Source of the DNA: Helichrysum umbraculigerum
Taxonomy: Eukaryota; Streptophyta; Magnoliopsida; Asterales; Asteraceae
Assembly: GCA_949592205.1 (NCBI GenBank)
Contig: CATIUR010000005.1
Coordinates: 130,839,277 to 130,903,276, forward strand
DNA: 64,000 bases
Direction of reading: 5' to 3'
The position numbers and the translations under genes were made by a program. Positions 1-11,939 of the stretch are shown here, piece after piece (the first letter of the stretch is position 1; each line of letters opens with the position of its first letter). The notes beneath the pieces were generated by a model. The model was not told the origin of the DNA. It saw only the letters and a list, made by a program, of their open reading frames with translations, and made no database searches.

Positions 1-35
1 CTAGTTTATAACCCGCGGCTTCGCGGGATGACATC
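1..35 (-). mobile_element. Helitron 3' terminus, minus strand
   Basis: Read on the minus strand, the first bases form a GC hairpin (CCCGCGAAGCCGCGGG) followed by a short AT spacer and CTAG. This is the canonical Helitron 3' end. The element would extend rightwards. I could not find a convincing TC 5' end before 1840, so its length is unknown and it may be truncated. Confidence 0.5.
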
Positions 36-368
36 ATATTACCCTCTATGTATGTTCAAAATTATTAGTTGTTCTATTACGTGGATCAAAAGCCAATAGT
101 GCGGGTCTATAATTCGAATAGAAGTTTAGTGTATTGCTATTGTTGGTTGTTGCTTTATAAGTTTGTCGTGTAATGCGGATTGCGCTTTCATGATAAAACT
201 TTTTTCTAATTGTTTTTAACTATAAGTAGGTAGATCGTTTCATTTTCACGAATCCGACCTTGTCCTCTGTATCGTTAGTTGCCAAAGCTCCGAGTGAACC
301 CGAAATGGAACCTAACCTGTTAAAATTAGTAGTGTCTTGTTTGGATGATTTTTGTTTTTCGCCCGAAA

Positions 369-545
369 CTCCAAACCCCCAACCCTAAACCCCAAACCCT
401 AAACCCTAAACGCTTTACAAAACTCTAAACCCTAAATCATACTAAACCCTAAACCCAAAACCCTGCTAAACCCTAACCCTAAACTCTGCTAAACACTAAC
501 CATAAATCCTAAACCCTAAACCCTAGCCCTAATCCCTAACTCTAA
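369..545 (+). repeat. degenerate interstitial telomere-like repeat
   Basis: About 175 bp of imperfect CCCTAAA units (the plant telomere unit, C-rich strand) with many variants such as CCCCAAA, CTCTAAA and GCTAAA. The degeneracy and the transposon flanks argue for an old interstitial tract rather than a chromosome end. Confidence 0.75.
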
Positions 546-599
546 CCACAAATCAAATGTACAACCAATCACTAACACATGTGTTACTAATTTGTAAAA

Positions 600-775
600 C
601 TCACCAAAAAATGAAAAAAAAATAAAGTTGTCAAAAGTATGCCTTGAGGGACGGCAAATCGAAAAAGAGAATACGCTGAATTTTATGGTGCAATTTTCAT
701 GATTTTTCGACTTACCGTTTGTGAGATATTTGAGTTTCAAAAATGTGGGGGAAATGTGTATTTGATGAAAATGAA
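600..775. repeat. dispersed repeat, copy 1 (partner at 13056-13215)
   Basis: The stretch around the words AGTATGCCTTGAGGGACG and GGTGCAATTTTCAT recurs in the same orientation at 13056-13215 with scattered substitutions. No coding potential is evident; the short minus-strand open frames in both copies are frame-inconsistent. Confidence 0.65.
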
Positions 776-1664
776 TGGTTGGGATTGATTCTCCTATTCT
801 CACTCAAAATTGATGTACTCATTTAACTCTACTCAATTAAAGTAATATTATTTACGTTCCATGCAAAATGTCCATATTACTATTTTAGAATGTCTCAAAT
901 AAGTGTCCACTCTGAACTTTCAATCAGTCAAAAAAGACTTAGATGGGGTAGAGATGTTATTTGATTAGTGAAAAATATAGTTTTTGAAAAATCTTAAAAC
1001 TATGTGTAAAGTCAAAGTAGACACTTTGACTGGAACGGAAGACGTAAGAGATATACGTATAAATATAAATATTATGTTAACTAATACAATAAAATTATTT
1101 TGTAGGTAGAAATATGATTTATATAAAGTAATACTGGTATACAGAGGTTGAACATATTTATTCTCAGATGATACGTATGATACGTACTTTTTTCACAGTT
1201 TCAAATATAAGATAAGTAAAAAAAAAAAAAAAGTCTGTATTATCTGGATAGGTAAAAACTATCTATATGAAATTAAAAGTTAAAAGATTGTTTATAGTAT
1301 GAGCTCTTTAAAAGTTATTTTTTTAGTCACTTATAATTTTTTTTCTACATAACTTTGTATACGATAACAAATTGTTAGGAAAATAGTTAGACGTAATTAT
1401 ATTTTGAATTAATAATAGGCTAGCCAATTTTTATGTGTGAAAAGTCAATGGTTTCATTTTGTAATTAAATGGATAATTATGAGGTTTTGAATTATATATA
1501 ATTAGGGGTAATATGGTAATTTAATCATGTCTAATGGGACTTAATGCATGGACAATTAAGGGGAAAGTAGATCAACGGTGATAAAGTAAAGAAGCTAATT
1601 AATTGAATGAGTGAGATTAATTTTAAAGAGGTTAATTGTATATTGTCTACATAATTATCTCTTT

Positions 1665-1840
1665 CTTTTAATATTAATTAATGGAGATAGAGATTGGAGA
1701 TTGGAGATTGGAGATTGGAGATTATTATTTGATGAAGACATACGTCAAGATTTAAAGACCTTAAGTATCAAAATTGTAGACATGATGTTGTTTTTGTATA
1801 ATAAGAATGATACAAAATTATCTCTTTCTTTTAATATTAA
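1665..1840. repeat. repeat flanking the first Helitron (related copies at 11940 and 16045)
   Basis: It holds GAGATTG-type short tandem repeats, then a TGATGAAGACATACGTCAA block running to AATAAGAATGATAC. The same block follows the Helitron at 11940-12285 and occurs again at 16045-16375. ATCTCTTTCTTTTAATATTAA lies on both sides of the block here (1661-1681 and 1819-1839), so the left flank was itself tandemly repeated before the Helitron landed. Confidence 0.65.
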
Positions 1841-2264
1841 CTAGATCATAACCCGCAAAATTGCGGGCGAGATCATTGTATTTTGTTCATAGTACAATTG
1901 TGACTATTTTAATGTTTTTGGAATTCAAGCGACTAAAGCTGTATGAATGTAAAAATGTCGATGAAAACATGAATAGTACGTATCGCGTACCGATAAATAA
2001 AATATATGTTTTAAGTGTTACAAATTTAAAAAAATCAAATACGAATGAAACGGTGCATTGATCATGTTGACTGGGACTTTCGTGGCCTTGCAACCCACAA
2101 AGTGCTTAGAGCATTTAGTCGTGCATAGTAGTCTGATATAGCTAGTCATGCTATCGCGGATTGTCGTGTTGTCAATATCTCATGTAGTTGTAATAAAGTT
2201 GTCTCCCGAAGTGAATCAGCCTACAAATGGGAGAGGTAAAAAAGTCGAGATCAAGTAGAGATTC

Positions 2265-2271
<7 letters not shown>

Positions 2272-2339
<68 letters not shown>
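2272..2339. repeat. compound (TG)n-(TA)n-(TG)n microsatellite
   Basis: Alternating TG, TA and TG dinucleotide tracts inside the Helitron. They produce artefactual His/Thr and Tyr/Ile open frames on the minus strand. Confidence 0.9.
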
Positions 2340-2341
<2 letters not shown>

Positions 2342-2434
2342 AATATTTGTGGCCCATAGAAGATAACAATAATACAGTATAATATAGGTAAAATAAGGTA
2401 ATGTCGAAGTAAATTTGAATAAGAAATAGAATAC

Positions 2435-2680
2435 CTGATGTAGGTAATCTTCTACGGATCCTAAATTACCCATTGCTATGGACATTTGAGACATATATGT
2501 GGACAATTTTGGTGATGTTGAGGAAGATGTCACAGTATCCCAAATCATTGTATCTGAAGTAGACTCTTGCAATCTGGTCATTCCATCAAGTAAGACCTTT
2601 TCATGAGTATTGGTCTTAGTTAGCAAACATTGTGTTTTCTTTTGTTGCTCATTTGAGGTCTCCCCTTGTTTGTCAATTAA
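2435..2680 (-). pseudogene. captured exon of an unrecognised gene
   Basis: An 82-codon, phase-0 open stretch bounded by an AG acceptor (2682-2681) and a GT donor (2434-2433, CAG|GTATTC). The peptide is Ser/Thr-rich and includes LQESTSDTMIWDTVTSSS and MSIAMGNLGSVEDYLHQ, which looks like real protein rather than random translation. I do not recognise the family. It lies near the 3' end of the Helitron on the same strand as the other fragments, so it is probably one exon of a captured gene. Confidence 0.4.
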
Positions 2681-3144
2681 CTAAGTTCAATAGACAAGAA
2701 ACAAAAATAAGTAATGCGATGAGTATGGTCCGTTCTAGATTTTATTGAAATCATAAATAAAGCAAATAATCAATATAATAATAGCTAACAACAGTACAAA
2801 AGTTTGTTAACATTAAATATTTGGCGTCCATCAAAGTGAACTTATAAACTACTATGAAATTTTAAAGAGCAATACATTCTCCATATCCCAAACTTTAATC
2901 ATAAACTCATCACCTTCAACAACTAAAATGATTATTGGTAGTATCAAACTGCACAACCTCACTGGATCATTATCCAAGCTCGTTATGCGTACATTTCACA
3001 GCTCATTCACTTTTGGTCCATGCGACAATGTATGACTCCTTGTATTAAATTGTTCCACAAGAGACCAACCTAATTCAGTTATTATCAAGATGAAAGATAA
3101 GAGTATGCCCCCCAAGACCAAACCAAATAGAGGTAGCAAGGACC

Positions 3145-3240
3145 AAAGGGCCATTGGCTTAGTGGTATTGTGGTAACCCTTTCAATCATAAGGTTGGGGT
3201 TCAAGTCCTGAGGATGTAACAATTATATATATTCGCGCGT
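3145..3240 (+). mobile_element. tRNA-derived SINE
   Basis: Internal RNA polymerase III promoter boxes: A-box-like TGGCTTAGTGG near 3154 and B-box-like GGTTCAAGTCC near 3199. The body is too diverged from a cloverleaf to be a tRNA gene. It resembles the SINE at 15886. The 3' end is not sharply defined. Confidence 0.6.
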
Positions 3241-3889
3241 AGATTACTGCATATATTCATAGTGGTAGGCCAGATAGAAGAAAAGGCTAGGAACGTATTA
3301 CAACCATAGAGGAAAGAGAGTTTCTTTTAAATTGGGAGAATACGTGCTGCAAAGTGTTGGTAGTTACATTTCTAAAAAACATATAGGTAGCAAGGTAGAT
3401 CTAGTAACTTGTCAAAATGAGTAAAATAAGTTCATGTCAATGTTATATTGCTCGGGAATACAAAAAATGAGAGAATACCAAGAGTAAATGTTTTCAATCA
3501 AACACCCTAAACTTCTTTATCCCTTTAATACTCAAACTTCGAATCAAGTCCGCTTGTTTTCATTAAGAATATTATATTACGTTGCAATAATACGGTTTTT
3601 TACGGTATACTTGAACATGTTAATGTATTTATAATTGACATACCTCATTTGCCTCGTTACAAAACTCACCCAACCGACCCACTTTAACACCTGTAGAAAA
3701 ATAATAATCGAAAAAACCAGGCAATATTACTATCACTGGGCATTCAAATCAATTGATGTTACGTGGGGGCTGCTACTGTAGCTTAGTTTCCGAATCTGGT
3801 CACAACATGGAGAGCGTGATTGCACAGATGACCCTTGAATTGATCCAACTACATATGTAAAACAATTAAGATGATCAATTTGTAATACA

Positions 3890-4213
3890 TCAATTAGGAT
3901 ATGCTAAAATGAACATTGAAAATGAAAAGAAAGAAAACTTGAGCTTTTTACGACTATTTTGACAGTTCCTTTCAGTTTTTCCTCTTTCACCACATTGGTA
4001 ACATTTGTTCTTCCAGCCACAAGTTTTGCTGTCTCGAGCCCAGTGAACATCAAGCCCATAGTTGACAAAACGCAAGGATCCAGGGGGAGGTTCTCTACCT
4101 AAATATTCTGTGGAACCACCATGTCCATATGGAGTCAACAACCAAAGAATTATAAAGGCAGATTTGTAATACATAAGCATACCAGATTTACATAGTGTAT
4201 CAGAGATGGTCAA
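3890..4213 (-). pseudogene. RS2Z-type SR splicing factor pseudogene fragment (two CCHC knuckles)
   Basis: The translation contains EYLGREPPPGS, YGLDVHWARDS, GWKNKCYQCGERG and ERNCQNS in order. That is the linker and double zinc-knuckle region of plant RS2Z32/RS2Z33 serine/arginine-rich splicing factors, nuclear proteins that join spliceosome assembly. The first knuckle has lost its three cysteines (replaced by F, Y and S) and the second has K for its histidine, so neither could hold zinc as written. The upstream RRM and downstream RS domain are absent and the flanking residues are unrelated. The fragment sits inside the Helitron on the same strand. I infer a captured, decayed exon. The family match is from memory of the motif order. 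Confidence 0.65.
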
Positions 4214-4270
4214 AAGTCACCTAAGGTGTGTGTTTAATGTGTGGAACCTCCTCCTAAATCCTTTCACCCA

Positions 4271-4297
4271 GGGGGGGGGGGGGGGGGGGGGGGGGGG
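4271..4297 (+). repeat. 27-nt G homopolymer
   Basis: An uninterrupted run of 27 G immediately before the 2.65-kb tandem duplication. A pure G run this long is very unusual in plant DNA and could be a sequencing or assembly artefact. Confidence 0.9.
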
Positions 4298-6950
4298 ACA
4301 AGACTATTACAGAAATAAGTTGAACATTACTGAATAAATCATTTGGTTAATTTAAAACTAAATAGATAAATAATCACAATATTTCATCCCAAAACAAAAA
4401 TAAGCATTATTAATATTGACAATTTCAATTTTAGAAAGTTATTTCCATGAAATTAAATTGTAAATTTTAGTGATCAAGTGTAAATTTCACAGTATTTTAT
4501 GAAATTTTTTCTGCTTGTTGGTAGCATACATGTACCTGTTTTCCTTAAATTTTACCTATATTGCGGAAAGGGGCATAAAACTAAAATCAAAATGTCACAT
4601 CCAATAGACGCATCGAATTCAAACAGTAACAAATTAGATAATGACTCACTTGAAGAGGTGTTAAACGTATGTTAATTTAAGATTATGGCATGTCGGAAAG
4701 ACAACTTCCAATTCCAACTTTTGATGGCCTATTGGAGTTGGAGTGTTAGACCTCAATAAGCCAAATAATTACTTAACTTTGCAATAGTGCAGTTTCTGCT
4801 ACTAAAATTAGACCATTGGAATACCTCGATAAATTTGGAAATCTATGCAGGAGCATTAACACATGAGTTGGCCACCTATCTTGCCAGAAAATAACAATAG
4901 TAAACATTCACTTAACATCCACCATCTGCACATTGCATCCAAATGAAAGTAGCACAATATAAACTTATCATGTTACATACTTATATACCTCAACTTTATC
5001 AGTAAGTTTGATCAAAGTGCCAAGTAGACAAAGAAGTTGCTTCTTGCTAAAAGTTATGGGGAACTATCGATCCCGGTGAGGGCTTCGATAGCCAGAAGAA
5101 TTGTATCAAGAACAGGGTACCTGATGCAAAAATGTCACATTTCATAATCAGACACATGAGTAACCAATGCTAACGATGCTCCACATGTGTAGGCAAAAAT
5201 ACTTGGTACCACTGAAATTCCAAAAATCTATTGTAAACTCTCACAAACTAATTTTGAAAAGCGAATCAGTATAAAGCTCAAGAAAAGGAGTAATTGACTT
5301 TACATCTCGACCTGGCCAACCAACATAGGTAAGTTGTTATGACCCAACTGCAATTTGACCCGTTAATAAAATCAGCCTAACCCAAGTATATCGCCAACTC
5401 AAAGGTGCTTGTATTGGCACCTCAAAGTTCTCTGTGGCACATATTTGTTACATTGAGTTATTACCTGTGTATATTATCAGAATTTATTGATCCGTGATGG
5501 TTGTTTCTAGCGCAAAATTAATACTCATCAGTCATCACATGGGTTCAATACTCGTAAGCCACTTTTGTACATTAAATCTTAAATCTCTTCTTGCACCACT
5601 ATAGCACAAATGCATGCACATAAACTTCTATACCTGGTGCAAGTGAGATGCGAACATAAAACACGATCTGGACAGGCATACCATCGGTTCACCTGGGCGT
5701 TTCCTGCTTTTTGGTAGCATACATGTACCTGTTTTCCTTAAAATTGGGCAATATTGCGGAAAAGGGGCATAAAACTAAAATTAAAATGTTACATCCGATA
5801 AACGCATCGAATTCATAATTACTATGAAGCATCATAATAAAAATTATTATGAAGCATCAGATATTGGTAAGTCTTATGCACCTTGACAAAACACAATATT
5901 CTGACAATTTCAGTAATTTCAACATGTAAAGTATAAGCTTAAGTCTTGCAAGATTATGTATGCATTATGAATTAACTACATTAACTCTATGAGAAAAATT
6001 GAACAGGTCACTAACAGGTCAAGAGAGAAGGAGGGCTATTTTCACCTTCGACACTGGATCGATTGTGTACCATAGTTTTCAATCACTTGATTGAATCCTT
6101 CCGAGGCTTTAAGTCAAACCACATTTCTTGCTCCATTGCGTCTGCAATATACAAAGAGGTAAACATTAATAGCGTGAAGCATTTAATTATACATTATAAC
6201 ACAAACCTGGTGTCTTGAGAAACCAAGTTAAGTCAAGACAACCAAAAACGATATAATAAACACTTATTTCAACTGTTCACCAAACCAATGTCATATATAG
6301 AGTTGCATTACTCCCTAAATGGTACATATATCATTAAAGGTTGAATATAATCCTGGTAATGAGTTGTTGTAGTTGTGTCTATGAACCACGTGACAACTGC
6401 AAGTACAGTTGCATTAGTCACGCTTAATGAATGAGCGTTACACACAACATGGTTATGCTGTGTATTGAACCATGGCACATTGAAAGATGAATGAATGGGA
6501 ATCTGCACGCCTGAGTCTACATTTAAACAGCTTACCATGTCAACCAATAACATAAGCATGTGTATGAAGATGAAGATGAAGCAATAGGTATTATCTGATC
6601 CCCTTTTCCTGACCCATTCAAGAAAAAGAAGCCCAAACATGTAAAAATGGTTTAGAATGCCTTACAAAAGCTACATACCAATGGGGTATGCAGGTCTTTT
6701 GAATTGTGTAAAGAAGTTGAATTGTGTAACTCCATAAAGCAAAGAACTTGAATTGTGAAACTACATACAATGGGGTATGTAGCATCCTGTCAAGCAAAGA
6801 ACTTGAATTGTGTAACTCCGTATTGCAAAAATATCATTTAATTAGCTCTAATTAAACTTTATGATTATAACTTATACATGATTAATGATATATAGTAGTT
6901 GTAATATAACTAACCTTATTCCATCTGACATGATTGCAACCCACAGTCCC
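4298..6950. repeat. 2.65-kb tandem duplication, copy 1
   Basis: It starts with AAGACTATTACAGAAATAAG right after the poly-G and ends with CCCACAGTCCC. The next base begins copy 2. The copies differ by only a few substitutions and one-base indels (e.g. GAAATTTTTT versus GAATTTTTTT near 4500/7151). Inside, minus-strand open pieces with splice-like edges (e.g. at 6083-6142 and 5060-5120) may be captured exons, none recognised. A 110-codon minus-strand frame at 6308-6640 is repeated identically at 8958-9290, but identity here reflects the duplication, not selection. Confidence 0.9.
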
Positions 6951-9600
6951 AAGACTATTACAGAAATAAGTTGAACATTACTGAATAAATCATTTGGTTA
7001 ATTTAAAACTAAATAGATAAATAATCACAATATTTCATCCCAAAACAAAAATAAGCAATATTAATATTGACAATTTCAATTTTAGAAAGTTATTTCCATG
7101 AAATTAAATTGTAAATTTTAGTGATCAAGTGTAAATTTCACAGTATTTTATGAATTTTTTTCTGCTTGTTGGTAGCATACATGTACCTGTTTTCCTTAAA
7201 TTTTACCTATATTGCGGAAAGGGGCATAAAACTAAAATCAAAATGTCACATCCAATAGACGCATCGAATTCAAACAGTAACAAATTAGATAATGACTCAC
7301 TTGAAGAGGTGTTAAACGTATGTTAATTTAAGATTATGGCATGTCGGAAAGACAACTTCCAATTCCAACTTTTGATGGCCTGTTGGAGTTGGAGTGTTAG
7401 ACCTCAATAAGCCAAATAATTACTTAACTTTGCAATAGTGCAGTTTCTGCTACTAAAATTAGACCATTGGAATACCTCGATAAATTTGGAAATCTATGCA
7501 GGAGCATTAACACATGAGGTGGCCACCTATCTTGCCAGAAAATAACAATAGTAAACATTCACTTAACATCCACCATCTGCACATTGCATCCAAATGAAAG
7601 TAGCACAATATAAACTTATCATGTTACATACTTATATACCTCAACTTTATCGGTAAGTTTGATCAAAGTGCCAAGTAGACAAAGAAGTTGCTTCTTGCTA
7701 AAAGTTATGGGGAACTATCGATCCCGGTGAGGGCTTCGATAGCCAGAAGAATTGTATCAAGAACAGGGTACCTGATGCAAAAATGTCACATTTCATAATC
7801 AGACACATGAGTAACCAATGCTAACGATGCTCCACATGTGTAGGCAAAAATACTTGGTACCACTGAAATTCCAAAAATCTATTGTAAACTCTCACAAACT
7901 AATTTTGAAAAGCGAATCAGTATAAAGCTCAAGAAAAGGAGTAATTGACTTTACATCTCGACCTGGCCAACCAACATAGGTAAGTTGTTATGACCCAACT
8001 GCAATTTGACCCGTTAATAAAATCAGCCTAACCCAAGTATATCGCCAACTCAAAGGTGCTTGTATTGGCACCTCAAAGTTCTCTGTGGCACATATTTGTT
8101 ACATAGAGTTATTACCTGTGTATATTATCAGAATTTATTGATCCGTGATGGTTGTTTCTAGCGCAAAATTAATACTCATCAGTCATCACATGGGTTCAAT
8201 ACTCGTAAGCCACTTTTGTACATTAAATCTTAAATCTCTTCTTGCACCACTATAGCACAAATGCATGCACATAAACTTCTATACCTGGTGCAAGTGAGAT
8301 GCGAACATAAAACACGATCTGGACAGGCATACCATCGGTTCACCTGGGCGTTTCCTGCTTTTTGGTAGCATACATGTACCTGTTTTCCTTAAAATTGGGC
8401 AATATTGCGGAAAAGGGGCATAAAACTAAAATTAAAATGTCACATCCGATAAACGCATCGAATTCATAATTACTATGAAGCATCATAATAAAAATTATTA
8501 TGAAGCATCAGATATTGGTAAGTCTTATGCACCTTGACAAAACACAATATTCTGACAATTTCAGTAATTTCAACATGTAAAGTATAAACTTAAGTCTTGC
8601 AAGATTATGTATGCATTATGAATTAACTACATTAACTCTATGAGAAAATTGAACAGGTCACTAACAGGTCAAGAGAGAAGGAGGGCTGTTTTCACCTTCG
8701 ACACTGGATCGATTGTGTACCATAGTTTTCAATCACTTGATTGAATCCTTCCGAGGCTTTAAGTCAAACCACATTTCTTGCTCCATTGCGTCTGCAATAT
8801 ACAAAGAGGTAAACATTAATAGCGTGAAGCATTTAATTATACATTATAACACAAACCTGGTGTCTTGAGAAACCAAGTTAAGTCAAGACAACCAAAAACG
8901 ATATAATAAACACTTATTTCAACTGTTCACCAAACCAATGTCATATATAGAGTTGCATTACTCCCTAAATGGTACATATATCATTAAAGGTTGAATATAA
9001 TCCTGGTAATGAGTTGTTGTAGTTGTGTCTATGAACCACGTGACAACTGCAAGTACAGTTGCATTAGTCACGCTTAATGAATGAGCGTTACACACAACAT
9101 GGTTATGCTGTGTATTGAACCATGGCACATTGAAAGATGAATGAATGGGAATCTGCACGCCTGAGTCTACATTTAAACAGCTTACCATGTCAACCAATAA
9201 CATAAGCATGTGTATGAAGATGAAGATGAAGCAATAGGTATTATCTGATCCCCTTTTCCTGACCCATTCAAGAAAAAGAAGCCCAAACATGTAAAAATGG
9301 TTTAGAATGCCTTACAAAAGCTACATACCAATGGGGTATGCAGGTCTTTTGAATTGTGTAAAGAAGTTGAATTGTGTAACTCCATAAAGCAAAGAACTTG
9401 AATTGTGAAACTACATACAATGGGGTATGTAGCATCCTGTCAAGCAAAGAACTTGAATTGTGTAACTCCGTATTGCAAAAATATCATTTAATTAGCTCTA
9501 ATTAAACTTTATGATTATAACTTATACATGATTAATGATATATAGTAGTTGTAATATAACTAACCTTATTCCATCTGACATGATTGCAACCCACAGTCCC
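6951..9600. repeat. 2.65-kb tandem duplication, copy 2
   Basis: Direct repeat of 4298-6950 at a spacing of about 2,651 bp, in the same orientation. Past 9600 the sequence diverges from copy 1 (AAGCACTTAA instead of AAGACTATTA), which fixes the right edge. Confidence 0.9.
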
Positions 9601-9612
9601 AAGCACTTAAAT

Positions 9613-10005
9613 TTAATTTGGGCCATCACCACCCAAATCATTCAGATAATCAAAAGATTCATCAGATTTTGGTCCTTGAATTGATGAAAATGACAGATAA
9701 TTCGGACCTTGTCCTCCAGCATCAGGTACACCAGATGTTCCTTGATAAAAAAAGTTATTGGTAATCCTGTTACCAAATCCTTCATTTTGATTTGGACCAA
9801 AACCAAATGGGAATTGAGTATACCGCATTGGTTTAACATTGTTGCTTCGATTTGATATGTTCACCAATGGAGAACTGCGTTACGTCTGATTGCTCACTTG
9901 TTCTGAGCGCCATCCATTGATTGACAGGTTGCGTCCAACACGGGTACTGCTTTCGGCTTGGTCACTGTTAACTCCTAGGTTGGATTTCCCGTGGTCCTTG
10001 AGCCA
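9613..10005 (-). pseudogene. captured gene fragment with an in-frame stop
   Basis: One minus-strand frame runs from about 10005 to a stop at 9613, broken by a TAA near 9884. Before the stop it includes KWLKDHGKSNLGVNSDQAES; after it, RYTQFPFGFGPNQNEGFGN and SFDYLNDLGGDGPN. The Asn/Gly/Ser-rich C-terminal part looks like a disordered tail of a host protein. The 5' edge at CCAG|AAATGG could be a splice acceptor. I do not recognise the family. Lying in the Helitron and carrying a nonsense codon, it is best read as a captured pseudogene fragment. Confidence 0.4.
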
Positions 10006-11439
10006 TTTCTGGTACATGACACATTATCTTAATATGTAAAATTGGACAAAAATCATGAGACAAGTAAAGGACACAAATGGTGTGTTGGTGTGAACATCTA
10101 TATAACATTATATTGACAGCAATGAAAGACTAATTGAGAATTAAATGTATCTTCATGCAAATATTACTCTAGAAAACTAAGTCAAGGTATTCAAATACAT
10201 GAAAAGCATGGGCGAACATAAAGAGTTAACATCAGGAAGCGTCACAAAAAGTATAATCTACAATCTTAAATTCAAATACAACAAAGAGTCAATGAAGCCA
10301 GCAAGTCACGTTAATAAAATGGACAGCTATCCGCATTTTCAAACCCAATGCAGGATGAACATAAATCTACTACTACCTATTTGAGGTACGAAGGTAGGGT
10401 CTAGTCTAGAATAGAGCCTAGAAAGTGTTTCTCATCCTCCATAACTATTTCTGTTAACTTCATTTTACTCACACCCTGAACTTGGACATATATAAAATGT
10501 TATCTTTTGTACGGATAACTATTGCCCATAATATTATGACCAGCAATTTAGCTGAAAAGTGGACATCGTTTACCAAAATTCTGGTAAGTGCAGTAGAAAA
10601 AGACTAATCATGTAGAACAATATAAGTCAAACCAGGCATTGCATTCTTTTCAACAAATCAGATGATCTAGCCCTTATTTACTTTTTTATGAAATTTAACA
10701 CACCAGAATTTAACCGACTGGGCAAAGTACACATTAACCTCATCTTTCATGCATTCTGCTACTACTCACTCCTCTCTCCTATATTGTGAAAGTACACTTA
10801 TGGTTAGCTGAGTAATCTGGAAGTCGGTATACTAAATGAGGGAAACGTGCAGGTGATGTAGATAAATAACCACCTAGGCTAAAATGGGTTGGGATGGTAC
10901 TCAGGACGGTGTACTGTTATAACCAGATTGCATTCTTGCAATTTCTACACCCCAAACCTCAATGGTGAGATCATCACTGAAAATGTATATCTGCAGAAAT
11001 GAGTTACTCTTGAACTATTTTATGTATAAATACTCAATAATACATCGACAGCCCAATGCCCATGATCACTTTAGGCATCTATCTATATAGCCCTTTTGAA
11101 AAAGTTAATATGAATTTAAACACATAAGCATTTCAAATCAACTCAAAAAATAAAGTAATTGAGAATGAGGTAATCCAAATTGGACCAAAGCGATCAGGTA
11201 ACCTCCAATGTAAAAGGCTGTAATTGATATTGTAACAAACACCACATAATATTAAAACAAATAGGAAACCAAAGTAAAAGCAACACCACATGTAAGAAAC
11301 TCTCACTGACATTTTATCAAACACCTAGTATGCACTACGAATATGTATATTGAACAAAAAACTAAAATTCATGATGAACAAAAAACTTAAATCGACATGT
11401 ATATTGACACAATACCTTGCTTTCGATGAAGAATCCCAC

Positions 11440-11575
11440 ATCTCTCAAACGCGGCGGTTAACAGATTTTTACGTTCGTTGAACTTCCGATGTCACCTCCG
11501 TCCGATAAAGGTCGTCTTGATCGGAATTTCACCCATCTCCGCCGGCGCTATGGCGGCTGTTCAAGTGCAATTCTT
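11440..11575 (-). pseudogene. GC-rich orphan first exon, captured and broken
   Basis: A CpG-rich patch in AT-rich DNA, near the Helitron 5' end. A minus-strand ATG near 11542 opens MGEIPIKTTFIGRR, then a TGA. The same frame continues as HRKFNERKNLLTAAFERCG and LHRKQ to a GT donor near 11417. This is what a 5'-UTR plus first coding exon of a host gene looks like after one nonsense change. The family is not recognised. A captured gene promoter here could drive transcription of the other minus-strand fragments. Confidence 0.35.
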
Positions 11576-11939
11576 AGGTTTTCAACAGAAATTGATACGA
11601 GCAATTGGTTGACATGGAGAAGAACAGATGAATAGATGCATAAATTTTAATTGGGGATTGGTTGATCTGCTTGTTTTTTGTAATTGTGGATTGGTCGGGC
11701 GTATGTTGCCTCCCATTGGTGAAACCGGTTTAAACCAAAGGGAAGATACGGGATGGAGCCGAGGGTAAAGTTGGAACAAATTAGGGCAAAAAATATTAAG
11801 ATTAATTAATAATTTCACTAATGACTATCAATGGCTAAGATTATATTAACTAAGTCAATGAAAGGTGAGGATTAACTTAGGAGGGTTAGTGGAGGAGATG
11901 ATTACTTAATATAGGCTCTCTTATATTAGATAAGAGAGA

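Larger units (their letters stand above)
1841..11930 (-). mobile_element. non-autonomous Helitron, about 10.1 kb
   Basis: The minus-strand 3' end at 1841 is a CCCGCAATTTTGCGGG hairpin, a short spacer and CTAG, with the flanking T that Helitrons prefer. The 5' end near 11930 reads TCTAATATAAGAGAGCC after a host A. An alternative TC nine bases further right (11939) is possible, because a palindrome covers the junction. Joining 1840 to 11931 rebuilds a plausible copy of the flanking repeat, and no target-site duplication is expected. I see no Rep or helicase coding sequence. The cargo is a SINE, several gene fragments on the minus strand, and a 2.65-kb internal duplication. Gene capture is normal for plant Helitrons. 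Confidence 0.6.

Noticed and set aside
2272..2435. His/Thr/Tyr/Ile-rich C-terminal extension of the frame at 2216-2626
   Set aside because: Translation of the TG/TA microsatellite; only the exon-like part 2435-2680 is kept.
6308..9290. Identical 110-codon minus-strand frames at 6308-6640 and 8958-9290
   Set aside because: They are repeated because the whole 2.65-kb block is duplicated; the sequence has no protein family features.
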